Program-made: the position numbers and the translations under genes
Assembly: GCA_049273835.1 (NCBI GenBank)
Contig: JBASRM010000079.1
Location: 1 to 23,343, forward strand
DNA from: Onstottus_A sp049273835
GTDB taxonomy: Bacteria > Acidobacteriota > Blastocatellia > UBA7656
Length of the DNA stretch: 23,343 nucleotides
Direction: 5' to 3'
Shown here: piece by piece, positions 1-8,209 of the stretch
How positions within the stretch are numbered: position 1 is the first letter of the stretch
How the letters are laid out: every line of letters starts with the position of its first letter
Notes under the pieces: model-generated
What the model was told of the DNA's origin: nothing
Databases searched by the model: none
What the model saw: the letters and a program-made list of their open reading frames with translations, nothing else

Positions 1-10
1 GGGGGGGTAA

Positions 11-40
11 TGCGCGACTCAATGCTCGACGCATCGCGCA
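11..40. repeat. Short inverted repeat at window edge
   Basis: TGCGCGA at 11-17 is perfectly complementary to TCGCGCA at 34-40, giving a 7-bp stem with a 16-nt loop. It lies beyond the stronger hairpin that follows the HEAT-repeat gene. No U-tract is present, so its role is unclear. It could be a secondary terminator element or chance in GC-rich DNA. Confidence 0.25.
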
Positions 41-45
41 AGCGC

Positions 46-83
46 CGCCGCCCGACTGGGTCAGAGAACCAAGGCGGGCGGCG
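46..83 (-). terminator. GC-rich hairpin after the HEAT-repeat gene
   Basis: CGCCGCCCG (46-54) and CGGGCGGCG (75-83) form a perfect 9-bp stem around a 20-nt loop. The stem begins about 15 nt after the TAA stop (98-100) of the minus-strand HEAT-repeat gene, where a terminator is expected. On the minus strand no U-tract follows. On the plus strand the stem is followed by a TTTT at 87-90. It may stop transcription from either side or only stabilise a 3' end. Confidence 0.45.
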
Positions 84-97
84 ACGTTTTCAAATTG

Positions 98-1534
98 TTA
101 CGGGTTGGTTGCGCGGCGAGGCCGCTCGCGTTGCAAAACGGAGTCGCTCGCGCGAGGCCGCCCCGAGATTCGCCACTCAATTCGCTTGATCGCGACCGTT
201 GCGGTGTCCGCGGTGGAAGCGCTCGAGGTTCGCACGACTGGCTCCAGCTCTTTGATCGTTTCCTGGTCTCCAATTCGCCCGAGAATCTCGATGACCTTTT
301 GGCGGACCTCTTTGCTGCTCGAGCGAATATATGGAAACAGGTCGGCCGGAGTTGTGGTTTCCATCAAATACCCACGCGCCTGGTCGTCTTGATCCGTCTC
401 CAGCTTGCGGACGACGAACTGAATATTAGAAGTGCTGCCCATTCTGTACAGCGCCCAATACTCGGCGAGCTTCACATCGTTGTTCTTCTCGGTAAGCACC
501 AGCCGCGAGATCTGGTCCGTGTAGCGCGGATCTGCTATTCGAGCGAGACCCTCGATGGCATACTGGCGGCGGTCGGCATCATTGTCGGTCATATTCTCGA
601 CAAAAGTCTGTTCGGCCTTGTCATCCCCGATGAGAGATAACGCCCAGAGTGCGGCCTCGTCGCGAGCCGGCAAATACGAGAGGCCGCCCCTCACCCTCTC
701 GCCGACTTTCTTGAGCGTTCCCTTCTTTTCCGGGCCCAGACCATACACTGAAAGCAGGGGATCAACCGCAGGCTTGTACTTGAGCATTCCGGCCGCAACC
801 ATTGCCTGAGTTCGAACCTTGTGATCTGAGTCACGGAAGAATGGAAGCAAGTGAGGTCCGGCTGACTGATCTCCAATCTTGATAAACGCACGAAGCACCT
901 CCATGCGCATATCCTGATCGGCGTTGAGCGCGTCCGCCAAATGAGGGATCGCCCCCACGCCTCTCAACACGCCGGCCGCGCGAACCGCGGATATTCGAAC
1001 TTCACGTTCACGATCCCCGCGGGCTGTTTCACCGATGGCGGTGACGATCACCGGATCGACGGTAACATAGGGCTCCACGATCTCGTGATCGCTGGTATCC
1101 AGGAAGGGGTTGAATAAACTCCAACCGGCCCGCCGGTTGGTGATGAAGTCTATGTCGTGTTCCGTGTACAGGGCCACCAGCGATCTCACCGCGATGCGGC
1201 GCACATCCGCATTTTGATCCTTCAGCGCATCGATCATCTCGGGCAGCGCAGCAAAGTCTTTGATCATCCCGAGCGACTGAAGCGCTTCGGCGCGAACGGC
1301 GTGGTCGTCATCTTTGCGCGCCGCGACTGCCAGCGCTTCGACCGCCAGTTGATTGCGGACTCGGCGTTCCCCCAGCTTATGCGCTGCGTCTTGCCGCGTG
1401 CCGGGGTTGGGACTCTTGAGATAGGCGAGCAGGGTTTCAAGCGATTGGGTCTCAGCGCGGACCGCAAATACAAATGCCAGAAAGGCGAACAGAAGCGTAG
1501 CGATTTGGACGATCATCTTCTTGTTTGAAGGCAT
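98..1534 (-). CDS. Exported HEAT-repeat protein
   Basis: A 478-residue protein. Residues 1-28 look like a signal peptide: Lys5-Lys6, then the hydrophobic stretch IVQIATLLFAFLAFVFAV, then an Ala-type cleavage site near AVRAET. The rest is made of tandem helical pairs typical of HEAT/PBS-lyase repeats, with recurring phrases such as VRAEALQSLG, VRRIAVRSLVAL, VRISAVRAAG, VRTQAMVAAG and VRQKVIEILGRIGD through to about residue 440. The C-terminal 30 residues are basic and probably disordered. HEAT arrays are protein-binding scaffolds; no catalytic motif is visible, so the partner is unknown. The ATG has a GGGAG-type ribosome site about 10 nt upstream. It lies 147 nt downstream of the VWA gene on the same strand and may share its transcript. 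A periplasmic scaffold is the likeliest role. Confidence 0.85.
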   Translation of the reverse strand: MPSNKKMIVQIATLLFAFLAFVFAVRAETQSLETLLAYLKSPNPGTRQDAAHKLGERRVRNQLAVEALAVAARKDDDHAVRAEALQSLGMIKDFAALPEMIDALKDQNADVRRIAVRSLVALYTEHDIDFITNRRAGWSLFNPFLDTSDHEIVEPYVTVDPVIVTAIGETARGDREREVRISAVRAAGVLRGVGAIPHLADALNADQDMRMEVLRAFIKIGDQSAGPHLLPFFRDSDHKVRTQAMVAAGMLKYKPAVDPLLSVYGLGPEKKGTLKKVGERVRGGLSYLPARDEAALWALSLIGDDKAEQTFVENMTDNDADRRQYAIEGLARIADPRYTDQISRLVLTEKNNDVKLAEYWALYRMGSTSNIQFVVRKLETDQDDQARGYLMETTTPADLFPYIRSSSKEVRQKVIEILGRIGDQETIKELEPVVRTSSASTADTATVAIKRIEWRISGRPRASDSVLQRERPRRATNP

Positions 1535-1681
1535 GGCAAACTCCCGAGAGAAGAAACTACTTTTCCTGCGGGTGCTTGAACGTTGGGCCTTGAGGGGGAA
1601 CCTGTCCTTCCGGACACATTGTTGTATTGAGGCGAAATTAAGTCAAGCAGCAAATAGAAGGGAAGGGCGATCCAGTACCGC

Positions 1682-2686
1682 CTATGATTTCGGCGCCCAG
1701 TAGCCCTTGCGCGCTCGAGTCGTCAATCCCTGACGTCCCACGCCTACGCTCAGCTTGCGCCAACGCCCGTCGCGTTTTTGATTGGTGGAGTAATAAGTAA
1801 GCGTGTACTGGTTTCTCAGCTCATCCACGATCCCGGTGAACGCACTCTCAAGCTTGTCGCCCTGGGGTGTATGCACGTAACGACCGCCGGTCTGGGAAGC
1901 GAACTCCTTCATCTCGCTTTGCCCTCGCCTCAGCACCAGAACCTCGTTTCCGCTGCCCATCCGCAACATGTCGTCGATCAGGTCGATCGTGTAGATCGTT
2001 ACTCCAAGAGCAAGCGCTCTTTTCATCACCGCATCGAACGACTTGGAACTGGTGGTGTCACAACCGTCGGAAATCAACAAGATTGCCTTTCGTCTCTCCG
2101 GGCGCTTCTCCAATGCTGTGATTGCCTCATCCGCGCAGTCGTATAACCGGGTTGAGTCTTCGGCTTTCGCATCCCAGATGTATTCGGTGATGTCGCGTAC
2201 ATCGGAGAACTCCTGAAAGAGCTTGACCTTGTTGTTGAAACCGTAGACCGCAACCTGGTCATTGTCCCTGATGTTGTCCACAAACGAAGCCGCGGCAGCC
2301 CGCACCAGGCTGAACTTGTACTGCATGCTCCCGCTCATGTCGATCAGTATGGCCGCTGCAAACGATGCCTCTTCTGCCACAAAATCGCTGATAGCCTGTG
2401 CTGCGTTATCCTCAACCACGGTGAAGTCTTTCGCGCTCAGCCCGCGCGCGTATTGTCCCTCCGCATCCGTTACCACCAGGTTTACGACTACCAGATCGGA
2501 ATGCAGCCGCAGAGGATCATCATCGTTTTGATGGCGTTGTTCCTGTTTTGACTTTTCCTGGGCATTGCACAGCGACTGAACCGGCGCGGAAAAAAGGAGA
2601 GATAGTACAACCGCGATGGAAGCGAACGCCAATCTGACTGTGGCGGAGCAGGTTGCTGGCGAGCGCTTGTTTACAATGGGGTGCAT
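1682..2686 (-). CDS. VWA-domain protein (acidobacterial VWFA-related type)
   Basis: A 334-residue protein. An N-terminal hydrophobic segment (about 19-38) acts as a signal peptide or anchor. A short beta-rich region (about 64-105) precedes the von Willebrand A domain. The MIDAS metal site is intact: Asp116, Ser118 and Ser120 in DMSGSM, Thr180 in DSTRLYD, and Asp208 in ISDGCD. The end of the protein (about 295-334, with LTYYSTNQKRDGRWRKLSV) matches the tail of the VWFA-related family expanded in Acidobacteriota. VWA domains with intact MIDAS bind ligands through a divalent cation, so this is probably a periplasmic adhesion or assembly factor. Its ATG overlaps the upstream gene's stop (TGATG, one shared base), and no strong ribosome site is seen, so translation is probably coupled. 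Confidence 0.88.
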   Translation of the reverse strand: MHPIVNKRSPATCSATVRLAFASIAVVLSLLFSAPVQSLCNAQEKSKQEQRHQNDDDPLRLHSDLVVVNLVVTDAEGQYARGLSAKDFTVVEDNAAQAISDFVAEEASFAAAILIDMSGSMQYKFSLVRAAAASFVDNIRDNDQVAVYGFNNKVKLFQEFSDVRDITEYIWDAKAEDSTRLYDCADEAITALEKRPERRKAILLISDGCDTTSSKSFDAVMKRALALGVTIYTIDLIDDMLRMGSGNEVLVLRRGQSEMKEFASQTGGRYVHTPQGDKLESAFTGIVDELRNQYTLTYYSTNQKRDGRWRKLSVGVGRQGLTTRARKGYWAPKS

Positions 2687-3237
2687 CAGTCTGCTTTCTG
2701 GTTGTGTCGGATAAAGCGAACCAGGGTGATTATTTCATTGGAGTCAGCGATGACTGTCGCGGACACTACATACCGGGTTTCAGTCTTCATCGCTTTTCTG
2801 ATGTTTCCTGCCGTTGTGTTGAGCTTATCGATGGCATCCGCGAGCGGCATATTTCCAGGAGGGGCGGTTTTGTTTTCGACTTCGTCGCCTCCGGCGTGGT
2901 TAAGCACCTGCTTGGCAAGCTTTTCTATGGTGTGCAGCTTCTTTACGTTCTCGGCCGAAAGCTGATTGTGTTCTGAGTAGCCCCTGGCGATTTCACCGGC
3001 GAGGTCTGCCAACTTCTCAACGTTTTCTATGACCTTTTTGTACTCGACCTCCGCTCTCTTGATCGCCATCTTTATGCGCATGTCCTCGGGGAGGTGGCTT
3101 GCGTCCTGGTCGTCCGCCGGTATTTTTCCGGATTGCTTGGTTTCCGTTGAGCTCGCGCCCGGGCGATTGGCTTGGGCTGTGACTCCGGGCGCGGATAGAA
3201 GGAGAAAAAGCGCCGCCAACCAAAAACCTCTAAACAT
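2686..3237 (-). CDS. Exported helical protein of unknown function
   Basis: I do not recognise a named family. The chosen ATG at 3235-3237 gives 183 residues starting MFRGFWLAALFLLLSAPG, a clear signal peptide with likely cleavage after VTAQA, and has a GGAGAAGG ribosome site a few bases upstream. A start 30 codons earlier (3327) would bury the signal peptide and is less likely. The mature protein has a polar linker, then long helices rich in Lys, Glu and Ala (about residues 55-125, including RAEVEYKKVIENVEKLADLA), then a more beta-like end. Its stop overlaps the VWA start, so it is almost certainly co-translated with that gene. It may be a periplasmic partner of the VWA protein. Confidence 0.75.
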   Translation of the reverse strand: MFRGFWLAALFLLLSAPGVTAQANRPGASSTETKQSGKIPADDQDASHLPEDMRIKMAIKRAEVEYKKVIENVEKLADLAGEIARGYSEHNQLSAENVKKLHTIEKLAKQVLNHAGGDEVENKTAPPGNMPLADAIDKLNTTAGNIRKAMKTETRYVVSATVIADSNEIITLVRFIRHNQKAD

Positions 3238-3367
3238 TGCTGCCTTCTCCACCACAGGTATTAAGCATTTAGGTTTTAACACAATCCAATTGCCAAACTC
3301 AATCAGCGGGCTAATCGGGTACAGCACTCTTGCGGCGGGCTGTGCAGGATGTCGTGTGCGGCGGTCG

Positions 3368-3394
3368 TTGACTTCCGTTCTGAATCTTTATACC
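3368..3394 (+). promoter_or_regulatory. Possible sigma-70 promoter for the first LLM oxidoreductase
   Basis: TTGACT at 3368-3373 (5 of 6 to the -35 consensus) and TATACC at 3389-3394 are separated by 15 nt, slightly short. Transcription would start about 14 nt before the GGGGAGG ribosome site and the ATG pair at 3415/3418. It lies in the divergent gap between the exported helical protein gene and the F420 region. Confidence 0.4.
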
Positions 3395-3417
3395 TTGCAA
3401 ATGCGGGGAGGTGAATG

Positions 3418-4341
3418 ATGAAGGTTGGCATTTCTCTTCCACAGTTGGGGCCTCACGCTTCAGCGGAGAATCTGATCAGGGTTGCGCGGCGAGCAGAAGA
3501 GCTTTCGTACGATTCGGTGTGGGTGCTCGAACGTCTATTATGGCCGCTTAGCCCGAGGGAACCATATCCGCCTTCGCCCGATGGCAGCCTGCCTGAAGCT
3601 TATCAGCAAGTGCTCGATCCGATTGAGACGCTCACCTATGTAGCGGCTCACACGAAACGTGTGCATCTGGGCACCAGCGTTCTGGTGCTGCCCTATCACA
3701 CGCCGATTCAACTCGCGCGCCGCATCGCCACGCTGGATGTGCTTTCGAATGGCCGCGCGTTGGTGGGAGTCGGAACCGGGTGGTCGCGCGACGAATTTGA
3801 AGCGGCGGGAACACCCTTCGAAAGAAGAGGCGCTCGATGCGACGAGTTCCTCCGGGCGATGATCGACCTGTGGACAAAAGACCCGGTTGAGTTCGACGGC
3901 GATTTCTATCACATCCCTGAGTCCCGAGTGGGGCCAAAACCGATCCAGAAGCCGCATCCGCCGATCTATGTCGCCGGCTTCGGGCAATACACTTTTGACC
4001 GCGCGGTCAGGTTCGCAAACGGCTGGAACCCGGCCGGCGTCCCGAGCTTCGAATGGCTTGAAGGGATGATAAACGAATTTCGCCGGACGGCCGAAGCCGC
4101 CGGCCGCAGCAATATGGAAGTTGTGCTGCGCTCCTTCACAATGGTGTTTAAGCAATCGCAAGGTGGTAAACGCAGCCCGATGATGGGCACGCTCGAGGAG
4201 ATAGGCGAAGACTCTCGCCGTCTTCGCGATATCGGCGTCACTCACCTGATCCAATCGCCGCCCGCCATCGGTTTCGATCCATCGTCCACTGTCGAAGACA
4301 TGCTAACGGTGATGGAGCAACTGAGAGAGACCTCAAAGTGA
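3418..4341 (+). CDS. LLM-class F420-dependent oxidoreductase (first)
   Basis: A luciferase-like monooxygenase-fold protein of about 307 residues, the normal length for F420-dependent members. Family features are the N-terminal GISLPQLG strand, AEELSYDSVWVLE, THLGTS-type strand HLGTSVLVLPYHTP, the LDVLSNGRALVGVGTGW block, and the PPIYVAGFG strand that usually contacts the cofactor. It resembles the Rv2161c-like group, though substrate cannot be deduced. The fold binds F420 (or FMN), and the neighbouring cofG and cofH favour F420. Two adjacent ATGs exist (3415 and 3418); a GGGGAGG ribosome site at about 3404-3410 fits the second slightly better. It is the first gene of the plus-strand F420 region. 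The 104 nt after it hold no convincing element. Confidence 0.85.
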   Translation: MKVGISLPQLGPHASAENLIRVARRAEELSYDSVWVLERLLWPLSPREPYPPSPDGSLPEAYQQVLDPIETLTYVAAHTKRVHLGTSVLVLPYHTPIQLARRIATLDVLSNGRALVGVGTGWSRDEFEAAGTPFERRGARCDEFLRAMIDLWTKDPVEFDGDFYHIPESRVGPKPIQKPHPPIYVAGFGQYTFDRAVRFANGWNPAGVPSFEWLEGMINEFRRTAEAAGRSNMEVVLRSFTMVFKQSQGGKRSPMMGTLEEIGEDSRRLRDIGVTHLIQSPPAIGFDPSSTVEDMLTVMEQLRETSK

Positions 4342-4445
4342 AATGCTTCGGCTTGCCGCGGCTCCTGGCTTTCAAGTCGTGTTGCCGCTCTGCCGGGGAG
4401 CGGGCGCAGGCCGCACACTCCGATTTTTGATCCTTCACATGGTTT

Positions 4446-4901
4446 ATGTCACTCGATATTGACGACCTCACACACCGTTTCATTGGCGAGCATCGCGTCG
4501 CGCGGCTGGCAACTTGCGGCCCCGACCTCAATCCCGTGGTCGTTCCGATCTGTTATGCATTCGATGGCGAACACATCTACACACCAATCGATGAAAAGCC
4601 AAAGAGTGTCAGCGACAGCGCCCTGAAACGCCTGCGAAACATAGAGGCCAATCCGCAGGTCGCGCTTGTCATTGACGACTACTCCGAGGACTGGGGTAAG
4701 CTGATGTACGTTCTGATAATCGGGGCGGCGGAGATCATCTCGCCCGGTCAGCATTCTTCAGAGCATGCGCGAGCGGTCGGGCTACTGCGGGAGAAATACG
4801 TCCAATATCTTTCGATGGCGATTGATAAAAAACCGATCATCAAGATCGTGCCGGCGCGATTCAAACAATGGAGTGGCGCTGATAAGAGCTTCGAAGCATG
4901 A
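4446..4901 (+). CDS. F420/FMN split beta-barrel (PPOX-class) protein
   Basis: A 151-residue protein of the pyridoxamine-phosphate-oxidase-like split-barrel fold, close in pattern to the TIGR03668 (Rv0121-like) group of probable F420-dependent enzymes. Characteristic stretches are HRVARLATCGPDLNPVVVPICYAF at the first barrel strands, KSVSDSALKRLRNIEANPQVALVIDDY, WGKLMYVLIIGAAEII, and the terminal KIVPARFKQWSG. Such proteins are small dimers that bind F420 or flavin and reduce or store it; the substrate is unknown. No strong ribosome site precedes the ATG. Its TGA overlaps the next start by 4 bp (ATGA), so it is translationally coupled to the second LLM oxidoreductase. That coupling suggests the two proteins act together or share a cofactor pool. 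Confidence 0.85.
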   Translation: MSLDIDDLTHRFIGEHRVARLATCGPDLNPVVVPICYAFDGEHIYTPIDEKPKSVSDSALKRLRNIEANPQVALVIDDYSEDWGKLMYVLIIGAAEIISPGQHSSEHARAVGLLREKYVQYLSMAIDKKPIIKIVPARFKQWSGADKSFEA

Positions 4902-5842
4902 CCAAAAAGATACGATTCGGCGTGCAGACACCGCCGCAGAACACAACCTGGGAAGAGCTTCGCGGCGCTTTCAGGCTGATCGACTCGCTCGGCTACGACA
5001 CCGCTTGGGTGTTTGATCATTTCTTCGCAATCCTGAGCGATCCTTCCGGGCCTTGTTTTGAAGGATGGATCTCACTTGCGGCGCTCGCAGCCGAGACCAC
5101 CCGTGTCGAAGCCGGCGTGCTGGTCACCGGGAACACCTACAGGCATCCAGCTTTGCTTGCGAAGATGGCGGCGACGCTCGACCACACAAGCGGCGGCCGG
5201 CTGATCATGGGGCTTGGCGGCGCGTGGTTTGAACTCGAACACGCGGCATACGGGATTCCGTTCTACACGACGGCCGAGCGCATTCATCGCCTCGACGAAG
5301 CCGCCGAAATAATCAAACGATTGTGGAGCGAAGAGCGGGTCACCTTTAGTGGACGCTACTACAATCTCAAAGATGCCTTCTGCGAGCCGAAGCCTTTGCA
5401 GAAGCCGCGGCCAGCGATCATGATCGGCGGGTCGGGTGAAAAGCTCACTCTGCGAGTCGTGGCAAAACACGCCGACCAGTGGAACACTTTTGGCTCACCC
5501 GATGTGTTCAGGCACAAGATCAAAGTTCTGAAAGAACATTGCAATGCAATTGGACGTAGCTTCGATGAGATCGAGGTCTCCTGGGCGGGGGCGGTCCTGG
5601 TGACCGATTCGCGCGAAGAGAAGGATGAACTGCTGAGTAAATGGGCGGGAGCGTTCGGGATCACGCCTGAACAGTACGCGATGGGCGCGCTCGTAGGCCC
5701 GGTCTCAGAAGTTCGTGACCGGATCAGTCAATTCATCGAAGCCGGGGTCAGTCACTTCATCGGGATCGCAAACGCGCCGTTCAATCACAACTCCATTCGA
5801 AGGTTCGCCGAGGAAGTGATCCCGGCGTTTCGAAGTATTTAG
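4898..5842 (+). CDS. LLM-class F420-dependent oxidoreductase (second)
   Basis: A 314-residue luciferase-like protein. It shows the fold's opening strand (IRFGVQTPPQNTTW), GYDTAWVFDHF, a glycine-rich GGRLIMGLGGAWFELEHAAYG block, and PAIMIGGSGEKLTLRVVAKHADQWN, a pattern typical of the Rv1855c-like group of probable F420-dependent enzymes. The reaction is expected to be hydride transfer from F420H2 to an unidentified substrate in the cytoplasm. Its start overlaps the split-barrel gene's stop by 4 bp. After the stop, 120 nt without a recognisable gene or terminator lead to cofG. The two LLM genes in this region are not close duplicates: their N-terminal halves and active-site loops differ throughout. 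Confidence 0.87.
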   Translation: MTKKIRFGVQTPPQNTTWEELRGAFRLIDSLGYDTAWVFDHFFAILSDPSGPCFEGWISLAALAAETTRVEAGVLVTGNTYRHPALLAKMAATLDHTSGGRLIMGLGGAWFELEHAAYGIPFYTTAERIHRLDEAAEIIKRLWSEERVTFSGRYYNLKDAFCEPKPLQKPRPAIMIGGSGEKLTLRVVAKHADQWNTFGSPDVFRHKIKVLKEHCNAIGRSFDEIEVSWAGAVLVTDSREEKDELLSKWAGAFGITPEQYAMGALVGPVSEVRDRISQFIEAGVSHFIGIANAPFNHNSIRRFAEEVIPAFRSI

Positions 5843-5962
5843 TGAACGCAAAAGCAGCCAACCCGGTCAGGCGTCGCACAAAGAGAGATGCCGGCAGCTC
5901 TCCAGGAAACTGTGATCCGCAAAGTGTCGATGACCCACAGTGATTCGGTGGTTATCTAACAA

Positions 5963-7162
5963 ATGCAAACGCTGACAGTCACTCCCTCGATTGTGTTTGC
6001 TGAAGCCCTCGCCGCCGCGAGTGACGGCGAGATCACGACGGAGATCGCCCGTGCGCTCATTCGCGCGAGGGAAGGCGAGGACCTCAACTCCTTGCTGAAG
6101 GTCGCGGCTGAGTTGCGCGATCGGATAAAGGGCCGGCGAATCACCTACTCAAAAAAAGTTTTTATCCCGCTGACGAACCTATGCCGTGACTATTGCGGCT
6201 ACTGCACGTTTCGCAAAGATCCGGGCCAACCTGGCGCGCAGACGATGAATCCCGACGAGGTACTTGCCGTGGCGGAAGCCGGCGCGCGGCTCGGTTGCAA
6301 AGAAGCGCTGTTCAGCCTCGGAGATCGCCCCGAAGCAATCTTTCCCGAGATGCGCGAGACGCTTATGCATCTCGGTCATCGAACCACGCTGTCATATCTC
6401 GCCGAGATGTGCGAACTGGTACTCAATGAAACTGGTTTACTGCCGCACGCGAATCCGGGATTAATGGGGCGCAAAGACCTCGAGACACTTCGCCAATTCA
6501 ATCCGAGCATGGGGCTGATGCTTGAAAGCACGAGTGAGCGGTTGACGCTTCCGGGCATGGCTCACGACAACGCGCCCGACAAGCCGCCGTCGCTTCGGCT
6601 CAAGACAATTGAAGAAGCAGGACGGTTAAAGATTCCTTTTACCACCGGCATCCTGATCGGCATCGGAGAGACTGTGGACGAGCGAGTGGATTCGCTATTT
6701 GCAATTCGCGAGCTGCACAGACGCTATGGCCATATTCAAGAAGTGATCATCCAAAACTTTCGCGCGAAACCCGAGATCCCGATGCGGGACCACCCCGAGC
6801 CCAGCCGGACGGATCACGCCCGGACGCTTGCAGTCGCGCGGCTGGTGCTACGCGAGATGAACGTTCAGGCGCCGCCGAATCTCTCGGATGACGATTATCC
6901 TTTTTTATTGAGAGCTGGTTTGAATGATTGGGGTGGGATATCACCGTTGACGCCCGACTTCATCAATCCCGAGAAACCCTGGCCGCACATCGAGAGACTC
7001 GCCGAGCGAACCGGGGCCGAAGGATTCGATCTTACGGAGCGGTTGAGCGTTTACCCGGAGTATGTATTTCGGGATGAGTTCAGTGACGAGGCGCTTCGTA
7101 CACGCGTGCGAAAGCAGGCTGACGATCAGGGATACGCAAACATCAGCGCGATGGGGACTTAG
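5963..7162 (+). CDS. cofG: F0 synthase subunit CofG (radical SAM)
   Basis: 7,8-didemethyl-8-hydroxy-5-deazariboflavin synthase subunit 1, 399 residues. The radical-SAM iron-sulfur motif CX3CX2C is at Cys74, Cys78 and Cys81 (NLCRDYCGYCTF). It is followed by the CofG phrases LGDRPEAIFPEM, HANPGLMGRKDL, SMGLMLESTSERL and RAKPEIPMRDHPEP. With CofH it closes the deazaflavin ring from the tyrosine-derived intermediate, using S-adenosylmethionine and releasing 5'-deoxyadenosine. About 60 residues precede the radical-SAM core, the usual arrangement for a free-standing CofG. The ATG lacks a strong ribosome site. The SMR gene starts 30 nt downstream, so cofG may lead an operon running through mtnC. Its partner cofH lies 3 kb away beyond the salvage genes. 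Confidence 0.95.
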   Translation: MQTLTVTPSIVFAEALAAASDGEITTEIARALIRAREGEDLNSLLKVAAELRDRIKGRRITYSKKVFIPLTNLCRDYCGYCTFRKDPGQPGAQTMNPDEVLAVAEAGARLGCKEALFSLGDRPEAIFPEMRETLMHLGHRTTLSYLAEMCELVLNETGLLPHANPGLMGRKDLETLRQFNPSMGLMLESTSERLTLPGMAHDNAPDKPPSLRLKTIEEAGRLKIPFTTGILIGIGETVDERVDSLFAIRELHRRYGHIQEVIIQNFRAKPEIPMRDHPEPSRTDHARTLAVARLVLREMNVQAPPNLSDDDYPFLLRAGLNDWGGISPLTPDFINPEKPWPHIERLAERTGAEGFDLTERLSVYPEYVFRDEFSDEALRTRVRKQADDQGYANISAMGT

Positions 7163-7192
7163 CGGCGACATTAGTTCATCATAGGAGACACG

Positions 7193-7516
7193 ATGACGTG
7201 GCTATACCTGGTTCTTGCAATCCTGCTCGAAGTGTCGGGCACGACCTGCATGAAGCTGTCTGATGGCTTCACAAAGGTGGTGCCCTCGATCTTGTTGTTT
7301 GTGTTCTACACCCTGAGCTTCGGAATGCTCACACTGGCGCTCAAGCGACTCGACGTAAGCGTGGCGTACGCCGTTTGGTCCGGTGTGGGGACAGCTTTGA
7401 TCGCGACTATCGGAGTGCTCTGGTTCAAGGAGCCGCTGACGGCGCTGAAGCTCATCTCGCTTGCTTTGATCATCGTTGGCGTAGTTGCCTTGAATCTTGC
7501 CGGTGGTGCGCATTGA
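7193..7516 (+). CDS. Small multidrug resistance (SMR) family transporter
   Basis: A 107-residue inner-membrane protein with four predicted helices, the standard SMR length. The proton- and substrate-binding glutamate is present as Glu13 in AILLEVSGTTCMKLSDGF, and the conserved YAVWSGVG segment lies in helix 3. It resembles the EmrE-like drug/polyamine exporters more than guanidinium exporters, but this cannot be settled by eye. SMR proteins work as dimers exchanging protons for cationic compounds. An AGGAGA ribosome site precedes the ATG. It sits 30 nt after cofG and 19 nt before mtnB, so it is probably co-transcribed with them. Its substrate might be a by-product or amine linked to those pathways, but nothing in the sequence shows this. 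Confidence 0.9.
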   Translation: MTWLYLVLAILLEVSGTTCMKLSDGFTKVVPSILLFVFYTLSFGMLTLALKRLDVSVAYAVWSGVGTALIATIGVLWFKEPLTALKLISLALIIVGVVALNLAGGAH

Positions 7517-7535
7517 TTTAAGTAACTGGCGACCT

Positions 7536-8174
7536 ATGAACATGACACCTACCGTAGAAGCTGCCTCCGCGATCGCCGCTGAGCTCGCGCAGATCGGAAA
7601 GGCGTTTTACGCTCGCGGGTGGGCGCTCGGCGCGAGCGGCAACCTCAGCGCGGTCCTCAGCCGCGACCCTCTGCGCCTTGCGATAACCTCCAGCAGCGTC
7701 GACAAGGGTGAACTGTCTGCCGATCACATTCTGCAAGTCGATGACAACGGAATCGTTGTTCAAGGCGCCGGCCGCCCCTCGGCTGAGACCTTGTTACATC
7801 TTGCCGTCACGAGGCTTCGCGGCGCGGGGGCGGTGTTGCACACCCATTCGGTTTGGAGCAATATTCTTTCCGGCGCGTACTGGAAGGACCGCGGTTTGAG
7901 CATCGAAGGCTTCGAGATGCTTAAAGGGCTTGAAGGGGTCTCGACTCACGAGCATCGCGAGTGGCTGCCCATCATTGAGAACTCACAGGATATGACCCGG
8001 CTCGCCAGGTTGGTGGAAGAAACGCTGACCCGGCATCCCGAAGCACACGCGTTTCTGTTGCTCCGGCACGGGCTGTATACCTGGGGCAAGGACCTTCCGG
8101 AAGCGAAGCGTCACGTCGAGATTCTGGAGTTCCTGTTGGAAGTCTCGGGTCGAGTTTATTGCGCGGCAAGATGA
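7536..8174 (+). CDS. mtnB: Methylthioribulose-1-phosphate dehydratase MtnB
   Basis: Converts 5-methylthioribulose-1-phosphate to 2,3-diketo-5-methylthiopentyl-1-phosphate in methionine salvage. It is a zinc-dependent class II aldolase-fold protein. With the ATG at 7536 it has 212 residues, close to family length. Visible motifs are WALGASGNLSAVL, GRPSAETLLH, the zinc-ligand HTHS (His102, His104), EWLPIIENSQDM and the MtnB-specific RHGLYTWGKDLPEAKRHVEILEFL. A TTG at 7497 would extend it into the SMR gene and is unlikely; an ATG at 7542 is also possible. Neither has a strong ribosome site, and the start lies 19 nt after the SMR stop. It is followed at 35 nt by mtnD. Confidence 0.93.
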   Translation: MNMTPTVEAASAIAAELAQIGKAFYARGWALGASGNLSAVLSRDPLRLAITSSSVDKGELSADHILQVDDNGIVVQGAGRPSAETLLHLAVTRLRGAGAVLHTHSVWSNILSGAYWKDRGLSIEGFEMLKGLEGVSTHEHREWLPIIENSQDMTRLARLVEETLTRHPEAHAFLLLRHGLYTWGKDLPEAKRHVEILEFLLEVSGRVYCAAR

Positions 8175-8209
8175 AACTGGGTCTTGGAGGAATTTGGAGG
8201 AATTAAGGA

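Noticed and set aside
1..7. Run of seven G at the window start
   Set aside because: Too short to be a feature; possibly chance or an assembly edge.
95..640. 181-codon plus-strand frame over the HEAT-repeat gene
   Set aside because: The minus-strand frame shows repeated HEAT motifs and a signal peptide; the plus-strand frame is its shadow.
3538..4254. 238-codon open frame antisense to the first LLM oxidoreductase
   Set aside because: It mirrors a clear F420-enzyme gene; composition is Arg/His-rich and no domain is visible.
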